A DNA stretch of 51,692 nucleotides from an uncultured Clostridia bacterium (GTDB taxonomy: Bacteria > Bacillota > Clostridia > Oscillospirales > Acutalibacteraceae). The DNA lies in the NCBI GenBank assembly GCA_947166135.1, contig CAMVDB010000007.1, positions 1 through 51,692 on the forward strand. The letters are read 5' to 3'. Position numbers and translations under genes: made by a program. Positions 34,012 through 43,390 of the stretch are shown here, piece after piece (within the stretch, counting starts at the first letter, position 1; each line of letters begins with the position of its first letter). The notes beneath the pieces were generated by a model. It was not told where the DNA came from, did no database searches, and saw only the letters and a program-made list of their open reading frames with translations.

Positions 34012-34476
34012 TCAGCGCTCGTTCTGCGCGGTGATCTCTTTCAGCAGGGCAGAGCAGCCTTCGCTGACGTCCTGCCATGTCTGCTCAAAGTCGCCGGTAT
34101 ACCACGGGTCGGCAACGTCGCGCGGACGGTCGGTGCAGTCCAGCAGGCGGCGCACCTTATCTTCGGGATCGCTCCCGATGATGCGCATGATGTTGCGGCG
34201 GTTGTTCGAGTCCATGATCACGATAAGGTCGTAGCGGTCGTAGTCTGCGGCGGTCATCTGCACCGCCGTCTTGCCCGAGCAGGAGATCCCGTGCTCCATG
34301 AGCTTGCGGCGTGCCGGAGGATAGACCGGATTGCCGAGCTCCTCGCGGCTGGTGGCGGCTGACCTGATCTCGAAATCATTCTCGAGTCCCTTATCCCGGA
34401 CGAGCTTCTTCATCACGAATTCCGCCATCGGACTGCGGCAGATATTCCCGTGACAGACGAATAAAATCTTAGTCAT
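34012..34476 (-). CDS. Low-molecular-weight protein tyrosine phosphatase
   Basis: A 154-residue cysteine phosphatase. The P-loop CHGNICRS (Cys8, Arg14; CX5RS) is at the N-terminus and the general acid lies in DPWYTGDFEQTW. Bacterial members dephosphorylate tyrosine kinases of exopolysaccharide synthesis or phospho-arginine residues; no tyrosine kinase is nearby. ATG 34476 fits the family start MTKILFVCHGN and has GAGG upstream; the in-frame GTG at 34488 would overlap the previous gene. It lies 8 bp after the dehydrogenase gene. Confidence 0.92.
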   Translation of the reverse strand: MTKILFVCHGNICRSPMAEFVMKKLVRDKGLENDFEIRSAATSREELGNPVYPPARRKLMEHGISCSGKTAVQMTAADYDRYDLIVIMDSNNRRNIMRIIGSDPEDKVRRLLDCTDRPRDVADPWYTGDFEQTWQDVSEGCSALLKEITAQNER

Positions 34477-34484
34477 CAGTATCC

Positions 34485-35429
34485 TCACTTATTCACAACG
34501 TTCTTTGGATCTCCGCTGAGGAAGGCGCGGATATTATCGCACACGATCCCCATCAGGCGCACTCTGGTTTCCATCGGCGCCCACGCGATATGCGGGGTGA
34601 TGATGCAGTTATCGATATCGCAGAGCACGCAGTCCTTCGCCATCGGCTCGGTCTCAAGCACGTCGATGCCCGCGTAGCTCAGTTTGCCGCTTTTGAGCGC
34701 TTCTGCCACCGCTCCTTCATCCATCACACCGCCCCGCGCGGTGTTGATGAAAATCGCGCCGTCCTTCATCTTCGCGATCGCCTCACGGTCGATCATGCGG
34801 TAGGAGCTATCGTTGAGGGGACAGTGTACGGTGACGATGTCGCTCTCTCTGAGCAGGGTGTCGAGGTCGACGAAGCTTTGATCGGTCTCGCCGTGACGGC
34901 GTACCTTGAGTGTTTTCATGTTGAAGGCGAGGGCGACTCTCTCCACCGCTTTACCGATGGAGCCGTAGCCGATGATGCCCAGCGTCTTGCCGCTGATCTC
35001 ATTGAGAGGGAACACGAAGGGGGAGAAGGTCTTGCTGTTCTTCCAGCCGCCGTCGTGGACAAAGCGGTTATAGCTGCCCGCGCGGTTCATGCACTCGAGG
35101 ATCAGCGCGAAGGTGTGCTGACATACCGCGTCGGTGCTGTAGCTGCCCGCGTTGCATACGGTGATTCCGTGCGCGCTGCAGTATTCGGTGTCGATATTGT
35201 TGTAGCCCGTCGCGAACAGCCCGATATATTTCAGGTGATCGGCATAGCGCAGGGTCTCCGCGTTGAGCGGGGTCTTGTTGCAAATGATCATATCCGCGTC
35301 GCGGACGGTCTCTGCGATATCCTCAAAGGCGGTCAGCTCGTGTACGACCACCTCGCCGAATTCCTTCAGCGGTTCTAATGACAGGTCGCCCTGTGTGACG
35401 GTTTTGGCATCGGTCAAGATGATTTTCAT
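34485..35429 (-). CDS. D-isomer-specific 2-hydroxyacid dehydrogenase
   Basis: A 314-residue NAD-dependent dehydrogenase that reduces 2-oxoacids such as hydroxypyruvate or pyruvate. It has the Rossmann loop GYGSIGKAV, the catalytic Arg in NTARGGVMDE, a Glu region in LETEPM and the catalytic His in ITPHIAW. The closest pattern is glycerate/hydroxypyruvate dehydrogenase (VCNAGSYSTDAVCQHTFALILE). ATG 35429 follows CGAGGTG. Precise substrate cannot be assigned. First of three genes on the minus strand. Confidence 0.9.
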   Translation of the reverse strand: MKIILTDAKTVTQGDLSLEPLKEFGEVVVHELTAFEDIAETVRDADMIICNKTPLNAETLRYADHLKYIGLFATGYNNIDTEYCSAHGITVCNAGSYSTDAVCQHTFALILECMNRAGSYNRFVHDGGWKNSKTFSPFVFPLNEISGKTLGIIGYGSIGKAVERVALAFNMKTLKVRRHGETDQSFVDLDTLLRESDIVTVHCPLNDSSYRMIDREAIAKMKDGAIFINTARGGVMDEGAVAEALKSGKLSYAGIDVLETEPMAKDCVLCDIDNCIITPHIAWAPMETRVRLMGIVCDNIRAFLSGDPKNVVNK

Positions 35430-35594
35430 AATAACACCTCGGGTCGGTAAACTGTAGGGGACATTCGGGAAACAAAGCGTTTTCTCCTCATCATTATACA
35501 CGATTTATGACGACAAAGCAACATCAAGTCAATTTGTACATAAATAGCGACCAATTCTTGTATCTTCTGAGGATAGAAAAAGAGGCATAAAAAC

Positions 35595-35603
35595 TGGTAT
35601 AAT
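35595..35603 (+). promoter_or_regulatory. Candidate extended -10 promoter for glpK
   Basis: TGG immediately precedes TATAAT (35598-35603), 35 bp before the glpK start; no convincing -35 box is at the right distance. Confidence 0.5.
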
Positions 35604-35629
35604 AATAGAGTATCAATTTTGTATTGTAG

Positions 35630-37129
<1,500 letters not shown>

Positions 37130-37130
37130 G

Positions 37131-37564
37131 TGAGGAGTTTTGAGTAATGAATGAGGAATGAATGGACGGTAACGTAGTATTTATAAAAAAGTAAGAGATT
37201 TGCAGTCCGAATTGTAAATCTATATCAATATCTGCATGATCAAAAATACGAATTTGTCATGTCAAAACAACTGTTGAAAAGCGGAACCGGCATTGGCGCA
37301 AATATTGCGGAAGCGGTATGTGCGACCAGTGAAAAAGACTTTTTGGCTAAATTTTATATTGCATTTAAAGAGTGTTCCGAAACGCAGTATTGGCTTGACT
37401 TACTGTATGAAACTTCATATTTGAATGAGCAGGAGTATCGCTCTATCTCGGATGATTGTTCAGAGCTGAGAAAGCTGCTTTCATCCATTACTAAGACAAT
37501 CAAAGATAAAAGAAACAGGGAGAAGAATGAGGCTAAAGGGAATTCCTAATTCCTCATTCCTAAT
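37131..37564. mobile_element. Insert bounded by inverted 7-bp repeat arrays carrying a broken IVP gene (copy b)
   Basis: The left array starts at the glpK stop and runs to 37161 with degenerate GAGGAAT-type units (TGAGGAG, TGAATGAGGAATGAA). The right array (37542-37564) is ATTCCTA-ATTCCTC-ATTCCTA, the inverted form. Between them is AT-rich DNA encoding the four-helix-bundle protein. Composition contrasts with the GC-rich glycerol genes on either side. Calling it mobile is inference. Confidence 0.55.
37162..37549 (+). pseudogene. Four-helix-bundle protein (23S rRNA IVS/bAvd-like), frameshifted
   Basis: The frame from 37259 gives SKQLLKSGTGIGANIAEAV and continues through FYIAFKECSETQYWLDLL, both hallmarks of the four-helix-bundle family found in 23S rRNA intervening sequences and related to bAvd of diversity-generating retroelements. 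Upstream in the same frame, KSKRFAVRIVNLYQYLHDQK is the expected N-terminus, but it has no start codon. The start ATG 37162 (MDGNVVFIK) is in another frame and hits TAA after the A6 run at 37185-37190. Removing one A joins both parts into a protein of about 128 residues. It is either inactivated or needs slippage at the A run. Confidence 0.82.
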
Positions 37565-37583
37565 TTAGCGAGGAACGAGCAAA

Positions 37584-39020
37584 ATGTTTGATGTTATTAT
37601 TATCGGGGCGGGCGTTATCGGCTGTTCCGTTGCAAGAGAATTAAGTAAATATAACGCCAAGATTTTGGTGATCGAGAAGAACGAGGACGTCTGTTCGGGT
37701 ACGAGCAAGGCGAACAGCGCGATCGTCCATTCGGGCTATGACGCGCCGAACGGTTCCCTCAAGGCGAAGTTCAACGTGCAGGGCAACCGTATGATGGAGG
37801 CTGTCTGCCGCGAGCTCGACGTGCCCTTCAAGCGGATCGGCTCGCTGACCGTCTGTACGGAGGCGGAGCTCCTGCCCGAGCTCGACAAGCTCCGCGAGCG
37901 CGGTGAGAAGAACGGCGTCGAGGGTCTCAAGGTCCTCAACAGGGAAGAGGTCCTCGCAATCGAGCCGCATATCGGCGACGAGGTCGTCGGAGCGCTCTTA
38001 GCGCCCACGGCGGGTATCGTCTGTCCCTTCAAGCTGACTGTTGCGATGGCGGAGAATGCCGCTGTCAACGGCGCCGAGTTCCTCTTCGATACAGAGGTGA
38101 AGAAGATCTATTGTGATGACGGCGTATGGCATGTCGTCACCGGGGATCATGATTATACCGCCAAGGCTGTCGTCAACGCCGCCGGCGTGTATTCGGATGT
38201 GTTCAATAATATGGTATCGGAGCGCAAGCTTCATATCACGCCCCGCCGCGGCGATTATATCCTGCTCGACCGTGCCGCGGGCGGTTATGTCCGTCATACC
38301 ATCTTCCAGCTCCCGACCAAGCTCGGCAAGGGCGTTCTGGTCACCCCGACCGTCCACGGAAACACCATCGTCGGACCTACCGCCGTGGATGTGGACGACA
38401 AGGAGAGCACCGCCACGACTGCCGACGGCATCGACAGCGTGATCGCAAAGTCCGCTTTGAGCGTGAAGGGTCTGCCCGTTCGTCAGGTCATCACCTCCTT
38501 CGCGGGTCTGCGCGCGCATGAGGACGGTCACGAGTTCGTCCTCGGCGAGCCCGACGACGCGCCCGGCTTCTTTAACTGCGCCGGCGTCGAGAGCCCCGGA
38601 CTCTCCGCCGCTCCGGCGATCGGCGTGTATATCGCCGGTCAGATAAGAGAAAAACTGTCATTAACGGATAAAGCAGATTTCGTCGCAGAGCGTAAGGATA
38701 TCCTGAACCCCGCGACGCTGAGCCTTGAGGAGCGCAACGAGCTGATCAGGCGCGAGCCTGCCTACGGTACGATCGTGTGCCGCTGTGAGTCGGTCACCGA
38801 GGGCGAGATCCTCGACGCGATCCGCCGACCCGTCGGCGCACGCTCCCTCGACGGCGTCAAGCGCCGTACCCGCGCGGGTATGGGTCGATGTCAGGCGGGC
38901 TTCTGCAGCCCGAAGGTCATGGAGATCCTGCGCCGTGAGCTCGGCGTCGACCTCACCGAGGTCACCAAGAGCGGCGGCTCCTCCTATATCGTCAACGCAA
39001 GGACAAAGGACGGTGAATGA
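37584..39020 (+). CDS. GlpA-like FAD-dependent glycerol-3-phosphate dehydrogenase
   Basis: A 478-residue flavoprotein expected to oxidise glycerol 3-phosphate to dihydroxyacetone phosphate. It begins FDVIIIGAGVIGCSVARELS (GxGxxG FAD fold) and has SGYDAPNGSLKAKFNVQGN. The C-terminus is a BFD-like 2Fe-2S domain: CRCESVTEGEI and GRCQAGFC. This domain order is that of the short GlpA/GlpO-like enzymes of Firmicutes, which are also close to L-2-hydroxyglutarate oxidase; the glpK neighbour favours the glycerol role. ATG 37584 is preceded by GAGGAACGAG. It ends 1 bp before the next gene. Confidence 0.87.
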   Translation: MFDVIIIGAGVIGCSVARELSKYNAKILVIEKNEDVCSGTSKANSAIVHSGYDAPNGSLKAKFNVQGNRMMEAVCRELDVPFKRIGSLTVCTEAELLPELDKLRERGEKNGVEGLKVLNREEVLAIEPHIGDEVVGALLAPTAGIVCPFKLTVAMAENAAVNGAEFLFDTEVKKIYCDDGVWHVVTGDHDYTAKAVVNAAGVYSDVFNNMVSERKLHITPRRGDYILLDRAAGGYVRHTIFQLPTKLGKGVLVTPTVHGNTIVGPTAVDVDDKESTATTADGIDSVIAKSALSVKGLPVRQVITSFAGLRAHEDGHEFVLGEPDDAPGFFNCAGVESPGLSAAPAIGVYIAGQIREKLSLTDKADFVAERKDILNPATLSLEERNELIRREPAYGTIVCRCESVTEGEILDAIRRPVGARSLDGVKRRTRAGMGRCQAGFCSPKVMEILRRELGVDLTEVTKSGGSSYIVNARTKDGE

Positions 39021-39021
39021 G

Positions 39022-40290
39022 ATGAAGAATCAGTATGATATCGTGATCATCGGCGGCGGTCCCGCGGGACTGGCTGCCGCAGTATCGGCTTATGACAGCG
39101 GCGTGCGTGATGTGCTGATCCTCGAGCGTGATGAACAGCTCGGCGGCATCCTCAACCAGTGTATCCACAACGGCTTCGGTCTGCACACCTTCAAGGAGGA
39201 GCTGACCGGTCCCGAGTACGCCGACCGCTTTATTCAACAGGTCAGGGAGCGCGACATTCCCTGCCTTCTGAACACGATGGTGATGGATATTTCCCCCGAT
39301 CGCGTCGTAACGGCGATGAACCGCTGTGACGGCATGTTTCAGATACAGGCGAAGGCGGTCATTCTCGCGATGGGCTGCCGTGAGCGGCCGCGCGGCGCGT
39401 TGAATATCCCCGGCTACCGTCCCGCGGGTATCTTCTCGGCGGGTACGGCACAGCGACTGGTCAACATCGAGGGCTACATGCCCGGTAAAGAGGTTGTGAT
39501 CCTCGGCTCGGGCGATATCGGTCTGATCATGGCGCGCCGTATGACCTTAGAGGGCGCGAAGGTCAAGCTCGTTGCGGAGCTGATGCCCTACTCGGGCGGA
39601 CTCAAGCGCAACATCGTCCAGTGTCTCGACGATTACGGTATCCCGCTGAGGCTGTCCCATACCGTGGTGGATATCGAGGGTAAGGAGCATATCACCGCCG
39701 TCACGATCGCTCAGGTCGGCGCAGATCGCAAGCCGATCAAGGGCACCGAGGAGCGCTACACCTGCGATACCCTCCTGCTGTCCTGCGGACTGATCCCCGA
39801 GAACGAGCTGAGCACTGCAGCGGGCGTACAGCTCAGCCCCGTCACGAACGGCCCTGTCGTCAACGAGAGCCTCGAGACCAACATCCCCGGCGTATTCGCC
39901 TGCGGTAACGTTTTGCATGTGCATGACCTCGTCGATTATGTGTCCGAGGAAGCGGCGAAGGCGGGCGCTGTCGCCGCGAAGTACGCGAAGGGCGAGATCG
40001 CTCAGGCGGATGGTAAAGAGATCGCTCTGCATGCCGAGAGCGGCGTGCGCTATACCGTACCCGTCACGATCCATCCCGACCGTATGGACGATAAAACGGT
40101 CGTCCGTTTCCGCGTCGGCGACGTATACAAGGATTCGTTCGTCAGCGTTTATTTCGACGGTGAGCGCGTTCAGCATAAGAAGAAGCGCATCATCGCTCCC
40201 GGCGAGATGGAGCAGATCATCCTGACAAAGCAAAGTCTTGATGATCATCCTGATTTGCAGACGATCACGATCAAGATAGAAGCCGAGTAG
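39022..40290 (+). CDS. GlpB-like NAD(P)/FAD-dependent oxidoreductase
   Basis: A 422-residue pyridine-nucleotide-disulfide-type flavoprotein. It has YDIVIIGGGPAGLAAAVSAY for FAD, LGGILNQCIHNGFG, and a second Rossmann loop VVILGSGDIGLIMARRM for NAD(P). It probably takes electrons from the GlpA-like subunit or passes them on, as in the anaerobic three-part dehydrogenase. ATG 39022 is chosen on the family start MKNQYDIVIIGGG; a GTG at 39013 is possible and would overlap the upstream gene. Grouped with GlpA-like and DUF1667 genes, a conserved clostridial trio. Confidence 0.85.
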   Translation: MKNQYDIVIIGGGPAGLAAAVSAYDSGVRDVLILERDEQLGGILNQCIHNGFGLHTFKEELTGPEYADRFIQQVRERDIPCLLNTMVMDISPDRVVTAMNRCDGMFQIQAKAVILAMGCRERPRGALNIPGYRPAGIFSAGTAQRLVNIEGYMPGKEVVILGSGDIGLIMARRMTLEGAKVKLVAELMPYSGGLKRNIVQCLDDYGIPLRLSHTVVDIEGKEHITAVTIAQVGADRKPIKGTEERYTCDTLLLSCGLIPENELSTAAGVQLSPVTNGPVVNESLETNIPGVFACGNVLHVHDLVDYVSEEAAKAGAVAAKYAKGEIAQADGKEIALHAESGVRYTVPVTIHPDRMDDKTVVRFRVGDVYKDSFVSVYFDGERVQHKKKRIIAPGEMEQIILTKQSLDDHPDLQTITIKIEAE

Positions 40291-40328
40291 GCGCTCTGAA
40301 AAAGAGGTCTATATAGAAAGGAACCGTT

Positions 40329-40697
40329 ATGGAAACAAGAGAGTTAACCTGTATCAACTGTCCGATGGGCTGTCTGCTGACGGTCGAGATGGACGGCGAT
40401 ACGATCACCGATATCAGCGGCTATACCTGTCCGCGCGGCAAGACCTACGCCGAGAAGGAGGTCAAGAACCCCACCCGCATCGTCACCTCGACCGTGAAGG
40501 TGACCGAGGGCGAGAAGGAGCGCGTCTCCTGCAAGACCGAGCACGATATCCCGAAGGATCGCATTTTTGATGTGATGGAAGCGATCAACGCCGCCTGCGT
40601 TGAAGCGCCCGTCGTCATCGGCGAGGTGCTGATCAGGGACGTTGCCGGTACCGGTGTTGATGTTGTCGCTACGGCTCACGTCGGGAGAAAGCACTGA
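40329..40697 (+). CDS. DUF1667 protein of the glycerol operon
   Basis: A 122-residue protein with four N-terminal cysteines (CINCPMGC, then YTCPRGK), suggesting an iron-sulfur or zinc site similar to the start of molybdopterin oxidoreductases. The C-terminal half has VIGEVLIRDVAGTGVDVVAT. DUF1667 genes regularly follow GlpA/GlpB-like genes and may be a small electron-carrier subunit in place of GlpC. ATG 40329 follows AGAAAGGA. Confidence 0.85.
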   Translation: METRELTCINCPMGCLLTVEMDGDTITDISGYTCPRGKTYAEKEVKNPTRIVTSTVKVTEGEKERVSCKTEHDIPKDRIFDVMEAINAACVEAPVVIGEVLIRDVAGTGVDVVATAHVGRKH

Positions 40698-40788
40698 TCA
40701 TTTCGGTCAGACTGTTTAATGCGTTAAATCGCTGAAAATTGTTCAAGAAATGATGAACGAAAAATCCTAAATTTGTTCAAAACAGAGT

Positions 40789-40825
40789 AAATGCCGATCG
40801 TCCGTTGACTTTCGGCATTTTGTTT
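40789..40825 (+). terminator. Intrinsic terminator of the glycerol operon
   Basis: AAATGCCGA (40789-40797) pairs with TCGGCATTT (40812-40820), followed by TGTTT. Confidence 0.8.
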
Positions 40826-40897
40826 ACTATATTGTTCTTTGATGAATTCGATTAGTCCGAAACTATGATAATATATGATAATAAATGAGGGAAGTTT

Positions 40898-41956
40898 ATG
40901 TCAAAGTTCAAAGCGTTTTTGAAACGCAAGAATATTGAGATCAGCTGGAAACGCTACGGTATCGAGGCGCTCGGCGCGATGGCGCAGGGCTTATTCTGCT
41001 CCCTGCTGATCGGTACGATCATCGGCACGATCGGAAGCTTGACCGGCTTCGAGCTGTTCAGTCAGATCGGCGGCTATACCAAGGACGTCTCGGGCGTTGC
41101 GATGGCGGTCGCGATCGGCTACGCGCTGAAGGCTGACCCGATGGTGCTGTTCTCGCTGGCGACGGTCGGCTATGCCGCCAACAGCCTCGGCGGCGCGGGC
41201 GGCCCTCTGGCGGTGCTGGTCATCGCGATCATCGCCGCTGAGTTCGGTAAGGCGGTATCGAAGGAGACCAAGATCGACATCCTCGTGACCCCTGCCGTGA
41301 CGATCTTGGTCGGCGTCGGACTGTCGGCGCTGATCGCAAAGCCGATCGGCGGCGCGGCGAACGCCTTCGGCGAGCTGATCAAGTATGCGACCGATCTGCA
41401 GCCCTTCCTGATGGGTATCGCGGTTTCGGTGCTGGTCGGTATCGCGCTGACGCTCCCGATCTCCTCCGCGGCGATCTGCGCGGCGCTGGGCTTGACGGGG
41501 CTTGCGGGCGGCGCGGCAGTCGCGGGCTGCTGTGCCCAGATGGTCGGATTTGCTGTAATTTCGTTTAAAGAAAATAAATGGGGCGGTCTCGTCAGCCAGG
41601 GACTCGGCACCTCTATGCTCCAGATGCCGAATATCATGAAGAATCCGCGCGTCTGGATCGCGCCGACGCTCGCCTCCGCGATCACCGGACCGATCGCCAC
41701 CTGTGTGTTCCGTTTACAGATGAACGGCGCGGCGGTGAACTCCGGTATGGGTACCTGCGGACTATGCGGCCCGATCGGCGTGCTGACCGGCTGGTTCACG
41801 CCCCCCGAGGGCGTAGCGGCGATCACACCCACCGCGATGGACTGGATCGGACTGGTGCTGGTCTGCATCGTCCTGCCTGCCGCACTGTCGCTGCTGATCA
41901 ACCTGCCGCTGAGAAAACTCGGCTGGGTCAAGGACGGCGACCTCAAGCTCGCATAA
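40898..41956 (+). CDS. PTS transporter subunit IIC-like membrane protein (PfoR/PTS_EIIC_2 type)
   Basis: A 352-residue protein with about ten membrane helices rich in Gly, Ala and Ile. Conserved blocks are LFCSLLIGTIIGTIG, TPAVTILVGVGLSALIAKPIG, LPISSAAICAALGLTGLAGGAAVAGCCAQM and MNGAAVNSGMGTCGLCGPIG, as in the COG3641/PfoR group. These resemble PTS IIC channels but are usually encoded without IIA or IIB, as here, so a sugar phosphotransferase role is doubtful. ATG 40898 follows GAGGG. The next 170 bp are repeat insert c. Confidence 0.85.
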   Translation: MSKFKAFLKRKNIEISWKRYGIEALGAMAQGLFCSLLIGTIIGTIGSLTGFELFSQIGGYTKDVSGVAMAVAIGYALKADPMVLFSLATVGYAANSLGGAGGPLAVLVIAIIAAEFGKAVSKETKIDILVTPAVTILVGVGLSALIAKPIGGAANAFGELIKYATDLQPFLMGIAVSVLVGIALTLPISSAAICAALGLTGLAGGAAVAGCCAQMVGFAVISFKENKWGGLVSQGLGTSMLQMPNIMKNPRVWIAPTLASAITGPIATCVFRLQMNGAAVNSGMGTCGLCGPIGVLTGWFTPPEGVAAITPTAMDWIGLVLVCIVLPAALSLLINLPLRKLGWVKDGDLKLA

Positions 41957-41957
41957 G

Positions 41958-42131
41958 AATTAGGAATGAGGAATTGCGGGAAACGCTGCGTATTCTATCC
42001 GACGTTTTTGATTTGGATAACGCCCGTCATTCTCGGGCGACCGATGGTCGCCCCTACGGCGGGAGCAAGCCTCCGCCCTACAACTCTATGCGACGTTTAT
42101 CTGATTCCTAATTCCTAACTCCTAACTCCTC
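41958..42131. repeat. Intergenic insert bounded by inverted 7-bp repeat arrays (copy c)
   Basis: The left array (ATTAGGA-ATGAGGA-ATT, 41958-41975) begins two bases after the EIIC stop. The right array (ATTCCTA-ATTCCTA-ACTCCTA-ACTCCTC, about 42104-42131) is the inverted form. Between them are about 60 bp of unassigned sequence and two REP-like hairpins at 42035-42081. No open frame. Confidence 0.7.
42035..42081. repeat. Two adjacent REP-like palindromes
   Basis: Hairpin 1 (42035-42057) is GGGCGACC-GAT-GGTCGCCC followed by CTAC. Hairpin 2 (42058-42081) is GGCGGGAGCAAGCC-T-CCGCCCTAC, which equals the palindrome at 2627-2650 except for one base. Both end in CCCTAC or CCTAC, a typical REP terminal motif. 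The RAYT at 2346-2879 is the likely enzyme. Confidence 0.82.
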
Positions 42132-42167
42132 ACTTTCATTAATACACTGCCACCGGGTAGGAATGCC

Positions 42168-42223
42168 AAGCATTCATGGCGCATCGTTAGGTCTTTGAAG
42201 ATGCGCTGTGGATGCTTTTGTTT
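42168..42223 (+). terminator. Strong hairpin terminator or attenuator before pnuC
   Basis: Bases 42168-42185 pair along 18 positions (three G-U) with 42200-42217 around a 14-base loop, followed by TTGTTT. It lies 35 bp before pnuC, downstream of insert c. It may simply end upstream transcripts or act as an attenuator for pnuC; no known riboswitch class was recognised in front of it. Confidence 0.7.
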
Positions 42224-42257
42224 ATGCGGGGCGATTGTTGCGATAACGGAGATGCTT

Positions 42258-43004
42258 ATGAAACGGTTTTATGCGAAATTGAATTACTTTTCCAATGCGG
42301 AGAAGGCCTTATGGACGGCGTCGGTGTGCCTGATCGTCTGCGCTTATTTTGCCTTCGGGGGAGAGGGCGTGCTGACCCTGATCGCTTCACTGATCGGCGT
42401 GACCTCGCTGATCTTCGCCGCGAAGGGCAATCCCCTCGGGCCGCTTCTGATGGTCGTGTTCAGCGTGATCTACGGCTATCTCTCCTACGTCTGCGCCTAT
42501 TACGGTGAGCTGATCACCTACGTCGGGATGACCCTGCCGATGTCCGTATGGTCGCTGATCGTATGGCTCAGACATCCCTACGACGGCAAGCACTCTCAGG
42601 TAACGGTCAACGCAAAGCTCAGCGGGCGCGAGTGGGCGCTGCTGGCGCTGCTGACCGCGGCGGTAACGACGCTGTTTTGGTTCATCCTCGGCGCGCTTGG
42701 TACGGCGAACCTCCTCCCAAGTACCGTATCGGTTGCTACGAGCTTCGCCGCCGTTTACCTCACCGCCCGACGTTCGCCCTACTATGCGATCGCCTACGCC
42801 TGTAACGATATCGTGCTGATCGTGCTGTGGGTGATGATGTCGTTAAAAGACCGCGGCTGTATCAGCGTAGCAGTTTGCTTCGCAGCCTTTCTCGTCAACG
42901 ATCTGTACGGCTTCTTCAACTGGAAGCGGATGGAGAAGCGCCAGTCCGACGGCGATTTTGTCGCTTTTGTTGAAAAATCGGGCGAAAAAGGACAGAATCT
43001 GTAA
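42258..43004 (+). CDS. pnuC: PnuC-family nicotinamide riboside transporter
   Basis: A 248-residue membrane protein with seven or so helices. It carries PnuC-like features: FAAKGNPLGPLLMVVFSVIYGYLSYVCAYYGELITY, the WSLIVWLRHPY segment and the C-terminal FLVNDLYGFFNWKRM. PnuC proteins let nicotinamide riboside enter for NAD synthesis. ATG 42258 is used because GGAG lies 6 bp upstream; the open frame reaches back to 42195 through the hairpin. It ends 12 bp before the promoter of the B12 operon. Confidence 0.85.
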   Translation: MKRFYAKLNYFSNAEKALWTASVCLIVCAYFAFGGEGVLTLIASLIGVTSLIFAAKGNPLGPLLMVVFSVIYGYLSYVCAYYGELITYVGMTLPMSVWSLIVWLRHPYDGKHSQVTVNAKLSGREWALLALLTAAVTTLFWFILGALGTANLLPSTVSVATSFAAVYLTARRSPYYAIAYACNDIVLIVLWVMMSLKDRGCISVAVCFAAFLVNDLYGFFNWKRMEKRQSDGDFVAFVEKSGEKGQNL

Positions 43005-43015
43005 CGGTTTAGAAA

Positions 43016-43044
43016 TTGCAATTCAAGCCCCGCTGTAGTATAAT
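43016..43044 (+). promoter_or_regulatory. Sigma-A promoter of the cobalamin operon
   Basis: TTGCAA (43016-43021), 17 bp, TATAAT (43039-43044); predicted start near 43051, ten bases before the riboswitch. Confidence 0.75.
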
Positions 43045-43060
43045 AAACACAATCGAATAA

Positions 43061-43256
43061 CGGATACGGTTCGAAACGCTGTACGCTGAGTGAAACAGCC
43101 AAGCTGATGTAGATTAATAGGGAATCCGGTTCAAGCCCGGAGCAGCCGCCACTACCGTAGATGAGCAGAGGTCGGGAGAGTACCATTGGAGCAGTCCGAG
43201 AAGGTTCCCGTCCGCGCGAAAGCTTCCTCATGAGCCGGGAGACCTGCCGTATCTGT
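43061..43256 (+). promoter_or_regulatory. Cobalamin (B12) riboswitch
   Basis: Conserved aptamer parts appear in order: GTGAAACAGCC-like upstream arm, AATAGGGAATCCGG...CCGGAGCAGCCGCC-ACTACCGTA, and the B12-box region GAGCCGGGAGACCTGCC. The outer P1 stem is GATACGG (43063-43069) with CCGTATC (43247-43253). It binds adenosyl- or related cobalamins and shuts off the downstream transport operon. Confidence 0.95.
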
Positions 43257-43275
43257 CAAAAGCCCCTTTGGCGAG

Positions 43276-43353
43276 AAGAGCGCTGATCGAAGCATAGCGC
43301 CCTCGCACTATGCCTGTATGTTCTGCGCTCTTTCTGTATGAAAGAGCTTTTTT
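43276..43353 (+). promoter_or_regulatory. Riboswitch expression platform (antiterminator/terminator)
   Basis: The terminator is GCTCTTTC-TGTAT-GAAAGAGC (43327-43347) plus six T residues. An alternative stem pairs AAGAGCGC (43276-43283) with GCGCTCTT (43325-43332), which uses the terminator's 5' arm. The two folds exclude each other, so control is by transcription attenuation. Confidence 0.8.
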
Positions 43354-43390
43354 ATTTGGAAAATGAAAAATCAAGAAATGAGGGTAAAAA

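Noticed and set aside
35470..35490. Possible catabolite (cre) site upstream of glpK
   Set aside because: The AAAGCGTTTTC core fits, but the outer bases of the cre consensus are mismatched and it lies far (about 150 bp) from glpK, near the start of the opposite gene.
40898..41956. True PTS sugar permease
   Set aside because: No IIA or IIB domain or gene accompanies it; the PfoR-like group is better described as EIIC-like with unknown role.
42135..42257. Known riboswitch (TPP, preQ1, NAD-type) before pnuC
   Set aside because: A strong hairpin is present but none of the conserved aptamer sequences could be found.
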